Shown: positions 1 through 10,822 of the stretch, one piece after another | Layout of the letters: each line of letters opens with the position of its first letter | Numbering within the stretch: position 1 is the stretch's first letter | NCBI GenBank assembly: GCA_036346225.1 | Contig: JARFIW010001484.1 | Location: 186,001-250,000, forward strand | Length of the DNA stretch: 64,000 bases | Reading direction: 5' to 3' | Source of the DNA: Platerodrilus igneus | Lineage: Eukaryota; Arthropoda; Insecta; Coleoptera; Lycidae | Program-made: the position numbers and the translations under genes | The notes under the pieces: model-generated | Database searches by the model: none | What the model saw: only the letters and a program-made list of their open reading frames with translations | Told to the model about the DNA's origin: nothing

Positions 1-483
1 CATTATCACCCTCAGAACTAAAATAGCCCCCCGTGTTTCCTTGTTTCGCCTAAACCCAAATTAATCTTCTCCTAGTCTTTCTTCAGCTCATTTTTTCATT
101 CGTCTTTGTACAATTCTAGTTAACATTTTGACACGTGCTGTCAAACTTATTTATCGAACATTTTCACATCTATCCGCGCCTCTCTTTTTTGGTATGGTTA
201 CGATGATGTTACGTTTGAAATTATTGGGTATTTGCCTGTCTCATACATATAGCTTACAAGTTGGAAGAGACGTTCTGTTAATGTTTGTCCGGCGTCTTTT
301 AAAGTTTCTGCTTGCACTTTGTCTGTACCAGGTGCCTTACCATTTTTCAGATCTTTTAATACTAATTGAAACTCATCTCTAAATTTAGGATATCCCAAGT
401 CATCTTTTTCAATGTCTGATTCCTGTTCTAATACTGTTAGTTCTTCGCCTGCATATAAGTTTCCTATATACTCTTGCCATCTA
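1..483 (-). pseudogene. Non-LTR (LINE) reverse transcriptase fragment
   Basis: Reading leftward from about 483, one frame gives RWQEYIGNLY, then DLKNGKAPGTDKVQAETLK, then SYMYETGKYP. This is the usual N-terminal part of a LINE reverse transcriptase domain. The open part covers 198-398. After a frame change the match resumes between 1 and about 150 with LTRIVQRRMKK and FGFRRNKETR, and two stop codons lie within that stretch. These blocks correspond to the RT segment before the catalytic YADD motif, which would lie beyond the left edge. Several insect LINE clades share them, so I do not assign a clade. The copy is frame-broken and cannot encode an enzyme. Confidence is high for LINE RT and low for the exact ends. 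Confidence 0.82.
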
Positions 484-672
484 ACCAGTCTTCCAACAAT
501 ACTTCAAATTCAGTTTTCAGCTATGGGAACCAAATTTATTGTGTCTCTAGTTCTACGCCCTCTGTACCTCTTCCTGGTTGTCCTACTATACCCCAACGTT
601 ATTTTTAGCAACTGGCCTCTGAATTTTAGGTTATTGAGGTGGAGCCTCTATTTGCACCCATTTTGACTTAAA

Positions 673-894
673 ATGGTATATTGTAACGGGTCACAGAATT
701 TTGTAGCAGATATACTATCTCGTTTTCTCAAGGAGCAGGGGCACTTGATCGACAAACCCAGTCCCCATATCTTTGAAATAAATGCACTAAACAGGCACGG
801 GTTTACTACTTCAAACAAAATTCTTAAGAATATTGAATATTTCAAGTTTATTAAATTCAGGATGAGACGCGTAATAAAATCCGACAAGAATTAA
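673..894 (+). pseudogene. Gypsy RNase H C-terminal tail
   Basis: The translation begins with GSQNFVADILSR, which matches the terminal RNase H signature of Gypsy elements (G-N-x-V-A-D-x-L-S-R). That motif normally marks the end of RNase H and the start of the tether to integrase. The remaining ~60 residues have no motif and end at a stop. The upstream bulk of RNase H is missing, because the sequence before 673 belongs to other repeats or is unrecognised. Confidence 0.7.
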
Positions 895-1089
895 GCCAAG
901 AAGGTTCCTCGTTTCGTATTCGTCAATGGCATGTTCTACATGTGAGTGTCCTAAGACAGGGACATAAAAAATGATCCGTGTTTCGATTATACGTGCCCAT
1001 AGCTGGTGAGGGCTGCTCGCATAAATAATGGCCAGTTTGATCCTGAAAATTTTTACAACAGCCTTTGTCGTGACTTCTAGTGGCTTAAA

Positions 1090-2007
1090 ATGGGAAAAAT
1101 AATTAAAAGAATTGTTAGTAGATACGATATTTGTCAGAAGGCGAAAATCTCTAAAAAATGCAATGGCGAAATATTTTGGTTGAAGCGCCCAATCATACAA
1201 TAAGTGTGGATTTAATGGGTTCTCTACCGGTGTCCCTAAGCGGAGCTACGCAACTTTTTGTGGTGTTAGATATTTTCAGTAAAACAGAGTCTTTGTATAC
1301 TTTGAAAAATGCGTCGTCTAAGTCTGTCGTATGAAGTTTTTTTGTATTATTTCATTAAAGTGGGTAAACGGAAGGTAATTCTATTCCATAATGGGTCTCA
1401 ATTTGGCACCGCTTATATTTAGATAAAATGAAGGATCAAGGTGCGACTGTAGCTCACACGTCCGTTTATTTTCCGCAAGGCAATATGGTGGAACGGGCAA
1501 ACCGTGAGATAAGTCGTTTGCTTCGTACTTTTTGCATTTCTGAACATCATAGGTGGGTGAAGTTAATTCCTAAAGTTGTCGCCCATTTAAATCAAGTCAT
1601 TAATTCCAGTTCCGGTTTTACTTTGTTGGAAGTCGATGAAAATAGGGTGAGTAAGCTGAATAGCTTAGAAGATGTTCCGTTTTCAAGGCATAATACTGAC
1701 TTCATAAATAGTACTTGCTCGAGCTAGACTGGTTTCGCAAGCAAAGAGGCGAAACTTGAAACACGATTTGGCTCATACAACATTTTCTTTCAATGTCGGG
1801 TACAATGTATTAGTGAGCAACCACGAAGCGTCCTTGGGTGAAAATCATCGAATCAAAAAGTTGTTCCTTATTCTTCGTGGTCCCTGCACCATACGCGAAA
1901 AGATAAATAATGATGCATATAGGGTGGTTGAAGATTCCACTGGTATACAGCTCGGTACCCAAATTGTTTGTAAAATTAAGCAATATCGTTATTTTATTAA
2001 AGCTTGA
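1090..2007 (+). pseudogene. Gypsy integrase, frame-broken
   Basis: Four blocks can be read. At 1090-1200, RIVSRYDICQKAKISKKC is the cysteine half of the HHCC zinc finger. At 1201-1335, DLMGSLPVSLSG plus LFVVLDIFSK is the first catalytic-aspartate region of the core. At 1428-1727, VYFPQGNMVERANREISRLL carries the catalytic glutamate and is followed by the helix typical of Gypsy cores. At 1756-2007, FNVGYNVLVSNHEAS then LRGPCTI is the SH3-like C-terminal domain. The strand between 1335 and 1428, where the second aspartate is expected, is frame-shifted. The blocks are in three frames, so the gene is dead. Confidence 0.82.
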
Positions 2008-2547
2008 GTTTAGATCTAGTTTTTTTTGTTTTGTCAGAAGAGACTAATTTCTTCTTTTTAGGGTTTTTCTATTGGTATAAATACCTGTTTTAAGTTAAGT
2101 TTAATACCTTGTAAGAAAACTGTTTTTTCTTCAAGGTAAGATTAAGGGATTCGGTTAGTCATGTTAAGTATCATAACGGTCAGGTACAAAAGCGCTACCA
2201 TTAAACTGTCATTGTTCCGCTTTTGTTGGGGGTAATGTAACAGTTGTGTGCGTCAGTTAAAAGAAATGATGTAATACCTTGCATACCTGAAAATGGTAGT
2301 TCTGCTTGAGCTGTCGGGCTCTACGGTATAAGGGTATGAACATTTACGATTAGTTTTAAGTTGTGTGTGCGAAGTGAATGATTTCCTTTGTTTATAACCT
2401 ATCTTATTATTAGTAAAATATTCGATGCAAGGATTTAGTCGTTTTAACGTATTTCCTATTTGTTTAGTAAATTTGAAAGAATGAATAATTTTTAACGTGT
2501 GCGTGCTGCTATTAATTTATTTACAAATAACTCCAACAACATCAAAT

Positions 2548-2552
<5 letters not shown>
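2008..2552. other. Possible Gypsy 3' LTR remnant, otherwise unassigned
   Basis: No coding sequence is seen. TGTAACAGTTGTG at 2236, preceded by GTTGGGGGTAA, would be a reasonable polypurine-tract/LTR boundary for the Gypsy relic just upstream. No second LTR copy occurs in the window to prove it. Confidence 0.3.

Positions 2553-2582
<30 letters not shown>
2553..2582. repeat. (AT)n microsatellite
   Basis: An uninterrupted run of alternating T and A at the left edge of the tRNA-like repeat block. A similar run at 3637-3654 bounds the right edge. Confidence 0.95.
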
Positions 2583-2585
<3 letters not shown>

Positions 2586-2591
2586 TATGAA

Positions 2592-2664
2592 AACCACTAA
2601 CGAATTTGAACCCGCAACCTCTGATTCACCGGATCAGTGCTCTAACCAATTGAGCTATCTAGCC
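2592..2664 (-). repeat. tRNA-like module 1 (inverted copy)
   Basis: On the minus strand this reads GGCTAGATAGCTCAATTGG (A-box region), then CTGATCCGGTGAATCAG (a perfect 5-bp anticodon-type stem with a 7-base loop), then GCGGGTTCAAATTC (B-box). The acceptor and T stems pair poorly and position 33 is C rather than T, so I treat it as a tRNA-derived pseudogene, not a working tRNA. If read as a tRNA, the anticodon position would be GGT. Confidence 0.6.
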
Positions 2665-3102
2665 TAATTGATTAATGATGTTACTTAATACTACTGAAGC
2701 TTGGTCCTTGTTAACGATTTTCAATTACGTCCTGCATTTACGAAATTGAATCAGTTATATACATAATTCATGTACTAATCTGATCCTCCATTTTGCAACG
2801 TTCGGAATAATACAAACTATTAATTGCTTATTAAGAATTCCAATTTGGAATGCAAATGAATGTTAATTATATTATGTTATTAGATAAATAACCCACTGTA
2901 TTCAACTTTAATAACGGTTGGGCTCCATTCATTTAACGTTGAATAATATAAATCATTATTCAATATTATTATTAAATAATAATATAATTAATGCATGATT
3001 ATCCGAATAATATGAGATCAGTTATTAAGATGTATAACTAGATCAATTTCTAAATCAGGACATGAAAACTTAAGACAAGCTTAATATACAAGTTTATCAT
3101 TA

Positions 3103-3175
3103 GGCTAGATAGCTAATTGGTTAGAGCACTGATCCGGTGAATCAGAGGTTCGTTAACTGTAGCCGTTCTTAGTGG
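3103..3175 (+). repeat. tRNA-like module 2
   Basis: This has the same A-box region and the same intact stem-loop CTGATCCGGTGAATCAG as module 1, with one base lost in the A box. The T-arm is disrupted. It ends in the shared AGCCGTTCTTAGTGG sequence. Confidence 0.55.
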
Positions 3176-3435
3176 TTTTCAATTACTAGTTCGATTTGAA
3201 ATGTAATTCATTTATATTCAACGGTTTTCATTCATCTAATAACATTAATATATTAGCATTATTTGATTCAAATGGATTATTTCATTAAATGATGGATTAA
3301 TTTTTTATTCGAAAATCAAAAGGAGACAAGTTATTAGTACTGAATTATGTATATAACTAGATTCAATTCTTAATCAGGACGTAATTGAAAATCGTTAAAG
3401 GACAGTTCAGTATTAAGATAACATCTCAATCATTA

Positions 3436-3505
3436 GGCTGTAGCTCAATTGGTTAGGCATGATCGTAATAGGTTCGGGTTAAATCCTGTGTAGCCGTTCT
3501 TTTAG
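3436..3505 (+). repeat. tRNA-like module 3, degenerate
   Basis: The head GGCTGTAGCTCAATTGGTTAG still matches a tRNA D-arm. The anticodon arm is degraded, and a B-box-like GGTTCGGGTTAAATCC follows. The conserved flanks on both sides show it belongs to the same repeated unit as modules 1 and 2. Confidence 0.5.
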
Positions 3506-3636
3506 GTTTTCAATTACTAGTTGATTTAAATGGTAATTCAACTTTAAATACAAGTTGGGTTTTCATTTATTTAATAATATTAATTAAGCATTCATTTGCA
3601 TTCCAAATGGGTTATTCTATAATATTATTATTAATA

Positions 3637-3654
3637 ATATATATATATATATAT
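3637..3654. repeat. (AT)n microsatellite
   Basis: A short run of alternating A and T that closes the tRNA-like repeat block. Confidence 0.85.
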
Positions 3655-3959
3655 CATTTATGACTAGGAATAATGCGACTTATGATATATTTAATAAGAC
3701 AGTATCACATTTTTTGTCTTATGGAAATTGTCATATGATTTAACTAATATGTATAGTTAGTTTAAGATTGTTCAATTTGCGCATTTAAGTGGGATTTATA
3801 CCGTTATTAGATGGAATTTTTGAAATTTAACAAATATGTATTCATTGAGCTTAAATTGTTGATATCAGTTTCCTTGTTCATACTTGTCAAGTTGTAAATG
3901 TAACATTTCCAAAAAGCTTCCCTTATTATAATTTGTCAAAATTTGTGTATTTGTAAAAT

Positions 3960-4077
3960 GTGGTCTATGATCTTTTGTGTCAGAGCACATGCATTAGGCT
4001 CTATCGCAATGTCACTCTTATGTTGCGTTATTCTTTGTCGTAGTTGTTGGGAAGTCTGTCTGATGTAAGATGGTATA
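3960..4077 (-). pseudogene. Penelope GIY-YIG endonuclease fragment
   Basis: The minus strand reads YIRQTSQQLRQRITQHKSD and then ACALTQKIIDH. This matches the Y-I-G-Q-T-x-R-x-L-x-x-R-x-x-x-H core of the GIY-YIG endonuclease that follows RT in Penelope elements, with the glycine changed to arginine. Its position downstream of the RT blocks is as expected. The C-terminal part continues towards 3745 in another frame. Confidence 0.78.
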
Positions 4078-4379
4078 TTACGTATGTTTGTCTTTCTGCT
4101 GGAGTCCCGTCTTTTACTTCTTCAAAAAGTAGATCTATTTTTTGTGAATTAGTAACGGCTATTTTGATGTTTAGTTTTTAAACATTTTTTTTTAATTTTG
4201 AGGTTAAATGGTTGAAATAGGGCACTGTTTTGTAGGTGATGTTGATGTCAAGAGGTTTGTGATTGGGTATGTCATTATTATTGTTTGTGGTAATTTTGTA
4301 AAGTTACGAGTAGATTAATTTTGCGAGATAATTATTGTTTTTAAGTAAAAAGATTAAATTATTCAAAATTTTTTAGTAA

Positions 4380-4945
4380 AGAGTAGGATAGCAAATGCGT
4401 TTAATTTTTTTTAGGTTTAAAATAAGATGAATTTTCATACTGAAGGGTGATAATCTAAATATCTGCCAGAGTCTGTAGGTTTACGATACCAATCGAGTAT
4501 TGTATTTTGGTCTCGTCTTCTAACTAATAAGTCTAGGAAGGTAACAGCGTTGTTTTTTTTCAGTTTCTATAATGAACTGTATATAAGAATTGAAACATCT
4601 AAAATGTAATCCATAACAATTTGGGTTATTATAGGATTTAGGTTTGGACCCATGGGGCAACATAAGGTTTGTTAAAAATAATTATTAATATAGGAGAAAC
4701 AGCTGCTGTTAAATAAAAATTTTATTATATTTAAAAATTCTCGTTTGGGAATGTTGTAGTTGAGTTCAATTTGTGTTCACATTTCAAAGATACAATTTAT
4801 GGCTAGTAATGTAGATATTTTGGTAAAGAGAGAAATAACGTCAAGACCGATTATGACATATGACAGGCAGTTTGAAATTGTTGAAATATTCCGCAAACTC
4901 AAAAGAATCTTTACATAGTAGTCGTTGGGCCTTAAAGATTTTTGT

Positions 4946-4950
<5 letters not shown>
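4380..4950 (-). pseudogene. Penelope-like reverse transcriptase
   Basis: Three motifs identify the family. GLDVISLFTK at about 4810-4860 is the motif containing the first catalytic aspartate (family form F-D-V-x-S-L-F-T). PMGPNLNPI at about 4640 corresponds to the conserved P-M-G-S-x-L-S-P. VTFLDLLVRR followed by YRKPTDSGRYLDYHPS at 4440-4550 is the Penelope-specific F-L-D-x-L and Y-R-K-P-T stretch downstream of the palm. I could not find the Y-x-D-D box intact. The reading frame changes at least twice. Clear homology, no function. Confidence 0.8.

Positions 4951-4985
<35 letters not shown>
4951..4985. repeat. (AT)n microsatellite
   Basis: Alternating T and A; it separates the Penelope relic from the ~40-bp tandem repeat to its right. 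Confidence 0.9.
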
Positions 4986-4988
<3 letters not shown>

Positions 4989-5002
4989 TATTGATGTGGT
5001 AA

Positions 5003-5158
5003 GGCCTCGTGTTGGATGCGTCACAAAAAGGGTGTTGTGACAACGTCCCACGTTATGGTGCCGCTAAAAGAGTGCTGTGACAAGACCCGTTTTGAGAGTG
5101 TCGCTGAAAGGGTGCTGTGACAACGCCCGTTTGACTGCGTCACAAAAAGGTGCTGTGA
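5003..5158. repeat. ~40-bp tandem repeat, about 3.5 copies
   Basis: The consensus unit contains GTCACAAAAAGGGTGCTGTG followed by ACAACGCCCGTTTTG. Copies begin near 5015, 5055, 5095 and 5135 and diverge by 10-20%. No coding potential. Confidence 0.75.
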
Positions 5159-6925
5159 TGCAGATACAGCAATCTGTAAAATTGAGATTGTTCACTTATT
5201 TTCCTTTTGTTACTTTGCCTGGTTAGCTCAACGGAACTGATGGAGTTTTTCAAAATGGAATCAAACACAACAATATCACAAAGCATTTATACAGTATTAA
5301 ATATTTTTTTCATACAAAAGCATTTAGAATTTTTACAGCATTGTTTCTTTCAAACAAAATAATTTCTAAGGATATAAAAAAAATATGTTCCTTATCTTAT
5401 TTTAAATTTACAGAATTAAACTTATTCTTTTGAAAATGGTTTAGCTGGTTATGATTATTTCCACGCTTGTTTTGGCCAGAAAAATCCTTGACAGATAATC
5501 TATTAAAAGGTCAGAGTATTTAGAACTCTGATCACAAATTCTCCTGGTAAAACCTTTTTACATAAAAAGTATTATACAACTTACTTTTATTATTATGCCT
5601 TACATTAAATATAAATCAGTTAAAAATAAATCTAAAAGTGATGCTTGAGGAATCCACCAAAATGTTCCTTGTAAAAAATTATCTTCTTATTTTAAATTGA
5701 TGTCAAATCAGCTTACAAGCTTCTCCATTAAAAAAAATTCTTATTTTAAACAGCGATTACCAAAGCACATTTCTGGTTAAATCTTCCTTTTGATTATTTT
5801 ATTAAAATAGCTTTATATTGAGGAGCTTTGCCTCTTCAGCGTAATTAATAAATTTAATTTTCCATTGTTCTCAATTCAATTCAACTTCGCCACTATTCAA
5901 TTACAATATGCTTACTGCATACTCAGATACTATTTCCGTGCAGCTACAGCCTGCGGTTAAATAGCATTTCGTGCTTGCATGAAATGAAATCGAATGAATG
6001 AATCCTACTGAATAAACGCTTCCTTGATATATAAATTTATCTGTTTTCAGAATCTTACTAGAAAAATGTGGAATATTATGATGGAAGGTTCCTCGAAAAC
6101 CTAATTAACGGTCGAAATTGCCGAGTTTTTTGACCTAATTATCAGATTCCAGTTATCCGTGACGCATGCTGTTCTTTCTTGTTTAATACCCAAGGTTAAT
6201 ATGTAGCATCGCTTCTCTCTAACAGTGAATGCGAAAGATAATCAATATTTCTTATCAGATATTCGCGGGATCTTGCAGGTTTTTGTGTTTCGGCGGCTTG
6301 TAAGAATAAAATATTTATTCATTAATGATATTTACGTCGTTGTAAAATATCGATGATTCATCTTTTTAGTTCTAGAAAATTCTCTCCTTAAAATGAATTG
6401 CTGTTATCCACGGGGTAATTAATTAAAATTTTAATTGCTTTTTAACACAAAGTGGGTTTTAAATACACGTTGATTGTAGTTTGTCAAACTAAAGGCGTAA
6501 CGCTCGTTCTATTTACAGCAAATCAAATGCATTTTTATCAAAAATATGTAAACTAAATGGCTCATCTTAAAGCGATTTATTTTACATTCGCATTTAAATG
6601 CATTTACGGTATCTTACTATTAATTATTCTTACATATGGGACTTACGTTGCTTGATGTTTATTTACAACACGGTTATATAATACAAGGTGATTATTTATA
6701 CAAAAGCAATTTGCGCTTTTGCATTGTACATCAATGAATAACGGTACGTTTGTATTATACACACCGTATCCATGAATTTACGGAAAATTCTATTTTTTCC
6801 GAATTCTATTATATTTTGTTGGGATTTATTTTTAGAATTAGGGTTTCAATAACCTCTCGAGACCCCTTATCACGTCAATATATAAAAAGACAAGTTAATT
6901 GCAGTCCGTAATAAGAAATTTACAA
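5159..6925. other. No recognisable gene
   Basis: AT-rich sequence with dense stops in all frames. I see no repeat end, tRNA or conserved protein motif here. Confidence 0.6.
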
Positions 6926-7390
6926 AATAAACAATAAGCTGTATCTGTAACTAAACTCTTATAAAAATAATAAAAGCTTATTCACCTATACACATCCAAC
7001 TAATAGTTGTATAGCCATTAACAAAAGCAAAACATACACTTGTATAGCCATCTACAGAACTACGATGTAGTTTCGAATCAATTTCTATACTTCCACGCTT
7101 ATTAGTGTTGGTGTTTTTCCACCTGATGACGAATTATTTACTTTTGCCATAGTACAAGGATCTCTTCAAACATATATCAGTATAATAGCTTCATAGGGTC
7201 GTTGGAAACTAATTCGCTCTGACAAAGCTTAAGAAAGCTGAAACCGGTCAGTGGATGTTTCTTCCCCTTGTGAAATAATAAAGCTATTGTTATGTTAATG
7301 TATATACAAGTATTAGCTCAATTTGTATAGGTGAATAAGCTTTTATTATTATTATAAAAGTTTATTTACAGGTACATCTTATTGTTTATT
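6926..7390. mobile_element. Inverted-repeat (MITE-like) element
   Basis: The left arm (6926-6994) begins AATAAACAATAAG and ends at GCTTATTCACCTATAC. The right arm (about 7321-7390) is its reverse complement with a few mismatches, so the arms are ~65 bp. The ~330-bp centre has no ORF. It contains TCCACCTGATGACGAATTA near 7117 and GAAACCGGTCAGTGGA near 7240, an arrangement discussed as a finding. No target duplication could be fixed. Confidence 0.65.
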
Positions 7391-7404
7391 ATATATACAC
7401 ACAC

Positions 7405-7408
<4 letters not shown>

Positions 7409-7436
<28 letters not shown>
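7409..7436. repeat. (AT)n microsatellite
   Basis: An AT dinucleotide run just right of the inverted-repeat element. Confidence 0.9.
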
Positions 7437-7438
<2 letters not shown>

Positions 7439-7460
7439 CTGTAAAACCTTTTTAATTAGA

Positions 7461-7570
7461 ATCGAGCCTCACGAATTGGGCGTCAAGAATGCTGTGAATC
7501 CACCAAAATCCGGGAACTACGGTTTTCGAATCGAGCCTCAAAGATTGGGCGTCAAGAATGCTGTGAAACC
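7461..7570. repeat. Pair of ~40-bp direct repeats
   Basis: AATCGAGCCTCACGAATTGG followed by GCGTCAAGAATGCTGTGAA at 7461 recurs at 7529 with two changes, a period of ~68 bp. The GTC-x-AGAATGCTGTGA ending resembles the unit of the 5003-5158 repeat, and both blocks follow an (AT)n run. Confidence 0.65.
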
Positions 7571-9613
7571 TATGAAAAAGCTATTAACTTAAATGGTCCG
7601 TTGACTTTCTTCTGTTAATCGCCTCTTTACTCTTTTCCGCCACGGCTGCTCACCTAGTTAAACCTTCATCCTCATTCATAAAAAAAAAACAAACGCATTC
7701 CTACCACAAACATCAACGTTAACTCTATTTACATCAATATTCACAATACATTAAAATTTCAAAATTAAAATTCAGCATAAATTTCAGTATCAGAAAATTT
7801 CAAGAATAAATTTGTTATCATTTTAATGTGCATCCAGAATTAAAGTCCTTGTAGGATGCCTACTAATTACTATAACAATATAAGCAGACCTGAGTCTGAG
7901 TACAAAGGGAGCATCTTCCACCCCTTTACGTTAATTAACCAGGTTCGTCTAATTGAGCTCAAAGACATACCCAAATTTTCATCATAATCCAGAACATAAA
8001 TACTAAATACCCCTTTCTACTTAAACAAGAAAATGTCACCTTAAAATTAAAAATTTGTTGTTAGTACAATTTCACTACTGTCCATTTTAAGTAAATAAAT
8101 TATAAAGTTATTCAACACACACCAAACATCAAAAATCGAACAACAAATCATAAGTTACCTGAAGGTTAATGCACTCGGGCTCCAATGTACATCGTCCTCT
8201 GTTAATCACACCAATCCAACTGGGTTATGTTTAGGTCCTCGTATTGCTGGTCGCCTTTAAAATTTTCTACACCACCATTCATCTAAAGTTGTTTCAGGGC
8301 TTTTCCGGAACTCATTTGTGTATATCTGAAGCTTGTTTTGTGGATCCAGACACGTTTACGAATCATTTAATTATTAACACCCCCCGAAAAATAGCAAAGA
8401 AATTCATACTTCTTTCACAAATATCTGCCCAAAACTGCCTACTTTTGTGTATTCATTTGTCGTTGCAAATTTGACTAATTGGTACAGTGATACTAAACTT
8501 TATTACCTTGTATCTTCTTTTCTAAGTGCACTAAATTACTTTCATTGTAGCACGTAAAGAACAAACTGTTTTAAATCACCAAAATATACGAGCAAACTGT
8601 TTAAATTATTCAATCAAAATCGGAAACTAAAAAGCACTGTTTAACGCATTGAATCAATTCGAAAATCTAAGAGAGCCCCACTCCTATCAACACGGGTTTA
8701 AATAGTGGTTAGCCTGTCTGTCGGTCTTGTCCCCAAAACGGCCAGTTTCTATAATTTCGTATACTATGTTCCCATCTCGCCCGCCTGTGCGTCGGTTCTT
8801 ATTAAATTTGCACTCGCACCAGTTAAATCTCAGAAATTTCGACACGGCTCGCAACGTCTGGAAATAACTAATTAATTTTATACAGAAATGTTATTTTACC
8901 TCTCAAGTTTGCCTTTTACTTTCAACCAATCGCAACCCAGTAACGTTGCTCCACTCACGCCTTTTACTATATGTGTCTCGGTCTTGCGCATATTATCTGT
9001 CTCTATCTACCCTGTTCTTATTGGTGCAAATTGATATTCTTTATTATCGATTATTTCAGTCCATGTGGACTGTGAAATAACCCACCTTATTAGCATTTCC
9101 CGTAACTATTAAGCTACGGTTTCTCCAGCATTCTCTGTAACCATTAATTATCTGCAAATTTTACGCAGGTGTTCAAACATAATACTTCTACGATCTGAAT
9201 ATTATTGGGTTTTTACTAGCTTTTATAGATATTATATGTTACTAATGGTCCAATTAACTCCAATTAAAATAATACCCTTTAATTTTTAGTGACTCCTAAT
9301 CAAATATTAATTATTTTCTGTACATTTTGTTTAATACCGGTTACTTAAAATTGAGTTAATTAATATAAATTTTGCACGTAATTCCATTTGTTTCTTTACT
9401 CGGAATAATTAAATTACACGTAGAGCATTTTAATACTGCTTCCTTTTTATAGCAAGCGTCTTGTAAACGATTTAAATCTCTTATTTTTAATGAAACGAAT
9501 GAATTTTTATTCTCCACGGTTTTTAATAAACGGTACCCTTTCCCAAAGCTTCTACACGGTGATTAAAATTATTTGATGTGATTATTTAATTTTCTACCCT
9601 GGTCTAAATATGA

Positions 9614-9614
<1 letters not shown>
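7571..9614. other. No recognisable gene
   Basis: About 2 kb without a supported gene. The longest open frame (8244-8474) has no family resemblance and no splice context. The sequence at 8690-8830 is somewhat more GC-rich, but nothing identifies it. Confidence 0.55.

Positions 9615-9654
<40 letters not shown>
9615..9654. repeat. (AT)n microsatellite
   Basis: About 20 alternating dinucleotides. Confidence 0.95.
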
Positions 9655-9657
<3 letters not shown>

Positions 9658-10822
9658 CAGTCAACATGTAAGTCTTTTTAAATTTCCATTTGTACTAGCA
9701 ACTTTGAAATATTTATTTACATTTTTGTTGAAAATGCATTTGTTTAGATTAAGTTGTTAAGGAACTGTGCAATAAAGCTGAAGCATTACTTTTTGCGTCA
9801 TTTTTCTGCAACTTTAGGTATTTTAATAGAATCCAAAATCAACCCTTTGGGAGTCATGTTAGATTTAATTTTATTCATTTTATACAAAATTTTTTATTTA
9901 AATTTTGGAGATTGAAATTTTATTGCGTGTAAACTAAATGTAGTACTTTAGGTTGAAAAATTGTGGACTTGACCATATATTAACCCTTAAATAAATTAGA
10001 CCGTGTTTATTAATAACCTTCAACAAAAGTTAAAGTAAAGTTCTTGTCGAGTATCACTGTCGTGTACTTTTGTGCTTTGCAACACCATTCAACAATTTTA
10101 TCAGTTGCCTAGTTTTATTCAATTTTTAAGGTGCACTTTTTTAAAAAAATTTTATATAATTAAAATAAATGTATAGACCTGAGGGGTTTTTAATTCTAAA
10201 GCGAAGGAAGGTGTCGCCTTTATTATTTCTCATTTAACAAATCTGACTATTTCATGTTTTGTTTTAAATATCATGTAGCTGCTGGCAATAAAGCTTATTG
10301 CGTAATTCGTCGCAATAGATTTAGCTCAATCTCAATAGAAGCAGCAATGTATAGTCCAGGAGTCAGTGGTGCAAAAACTTGATATTTTGTGTACTGGTGT
10401 GTATATATTTACATTTCCTAATATTATGTGTTATTTGATAAATGCGTTTGCTATAAAGTACTATTAGGCTTTCTGAAAATGAATTCTACTCCTAAAAAGC
10501 TTCGTATTATATGATTGCAATATGCTGCGATAAAACCATTTAATCAATAGGCAGGTGTTGCTAAAGCACACTTGTGTTTATACAACGGTGGCTACAGCTT
10601 CGCTCTTGATTTTAGGCGTTTCGTTTTGCAGCTGTTGGGGGAACTTTTTCAATATCTCACAGGGCACATCGAGTGAAGCTTTTAATTCGCTTTAGCTTTT
10701 CAGGAAACGATTTTAGAATTTATTTTCGCTCTAACCGAATCTATGCTCTACAGAGTGTGCAACCTATACTTTTCTTATACAACTAAAGTAAAATGAACTG
10801 GAATAAAACTTATTATCCACAG
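9655..10822. other. Unassigned, upstream of the candidate exon
   Basis: No gene is recognised. If the exon at 10823 is real, this would be promoter or intron sequence of that gene. Confidence 0.5.

Larger units (their letters stand above)
673..2007 (+). mobile_element. Decayed Ty3/Gypsy retrotransposon, 3' part of pol
   Basis: Pieces of a Gypsy polyprotein lie in the correct order on the plus strand: the end of RNase H, the integrase zinc-binding region, the integrase core and the integrase C-terminal domain. They are separated by stops and frame changes. Gag, protease and RT are absent, so this is a 5'-truncated or internally eroded copy. A possible 3' LTR start, TGTAACAGTTGTG at 2236, follows a short G-rich tract (GTTGGGGGTAA), but no partner LTR is visible. 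Confidence 0.8.
2545..3655. repeat. Repeat block with tRNA-like modules, direct and inverted
   Basis: Three copies of one unit occupy this block. Each has an upstream part containing AATCAGGAC and (in two) AATTGAAAATCGTTAA, then ATCATTAGGCT leading into a tRNA-like stretch, then GTGGTTTTCAATTACTAG and a tail with TTCATT and an AT-rich end. Units two and three are direct repeats about 333 bp apart. Unit one is inverted relative to them. Both ends of the block are (AT)n runs. The flanks are shared on both sides of the tRNA-like part, unlike a plain SINE, in which the tRNA part is the 5' end. Confidence 0.7.
3745..4975 (-). mobile_element. Decayed Penelope-like retroelement
   Basis: On the minus strand, blocks typical of Penelope-like elements occur in order: RT core, post-RT region and GIY-YIG-type endonuclease. 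Frame changes and stops separate them. An (AT)n run cuts the N-terminal side at about 4951. No long terminal copies are visible. Confidence 0.8.

Noticed and set aside
2592..2664. Functional tRNA gene
   Set aside because: Acceptor and T stems do not pair and the base before the anticodon is not T; the copies are embedded in a repeat.
4777..5043. 88-codon ORF with a long IYIYIY stretch as one protein
   Set aside because: It reads through an (AT)n microsatellite. Only its last ~25 residues are real Penelope RT sequence.
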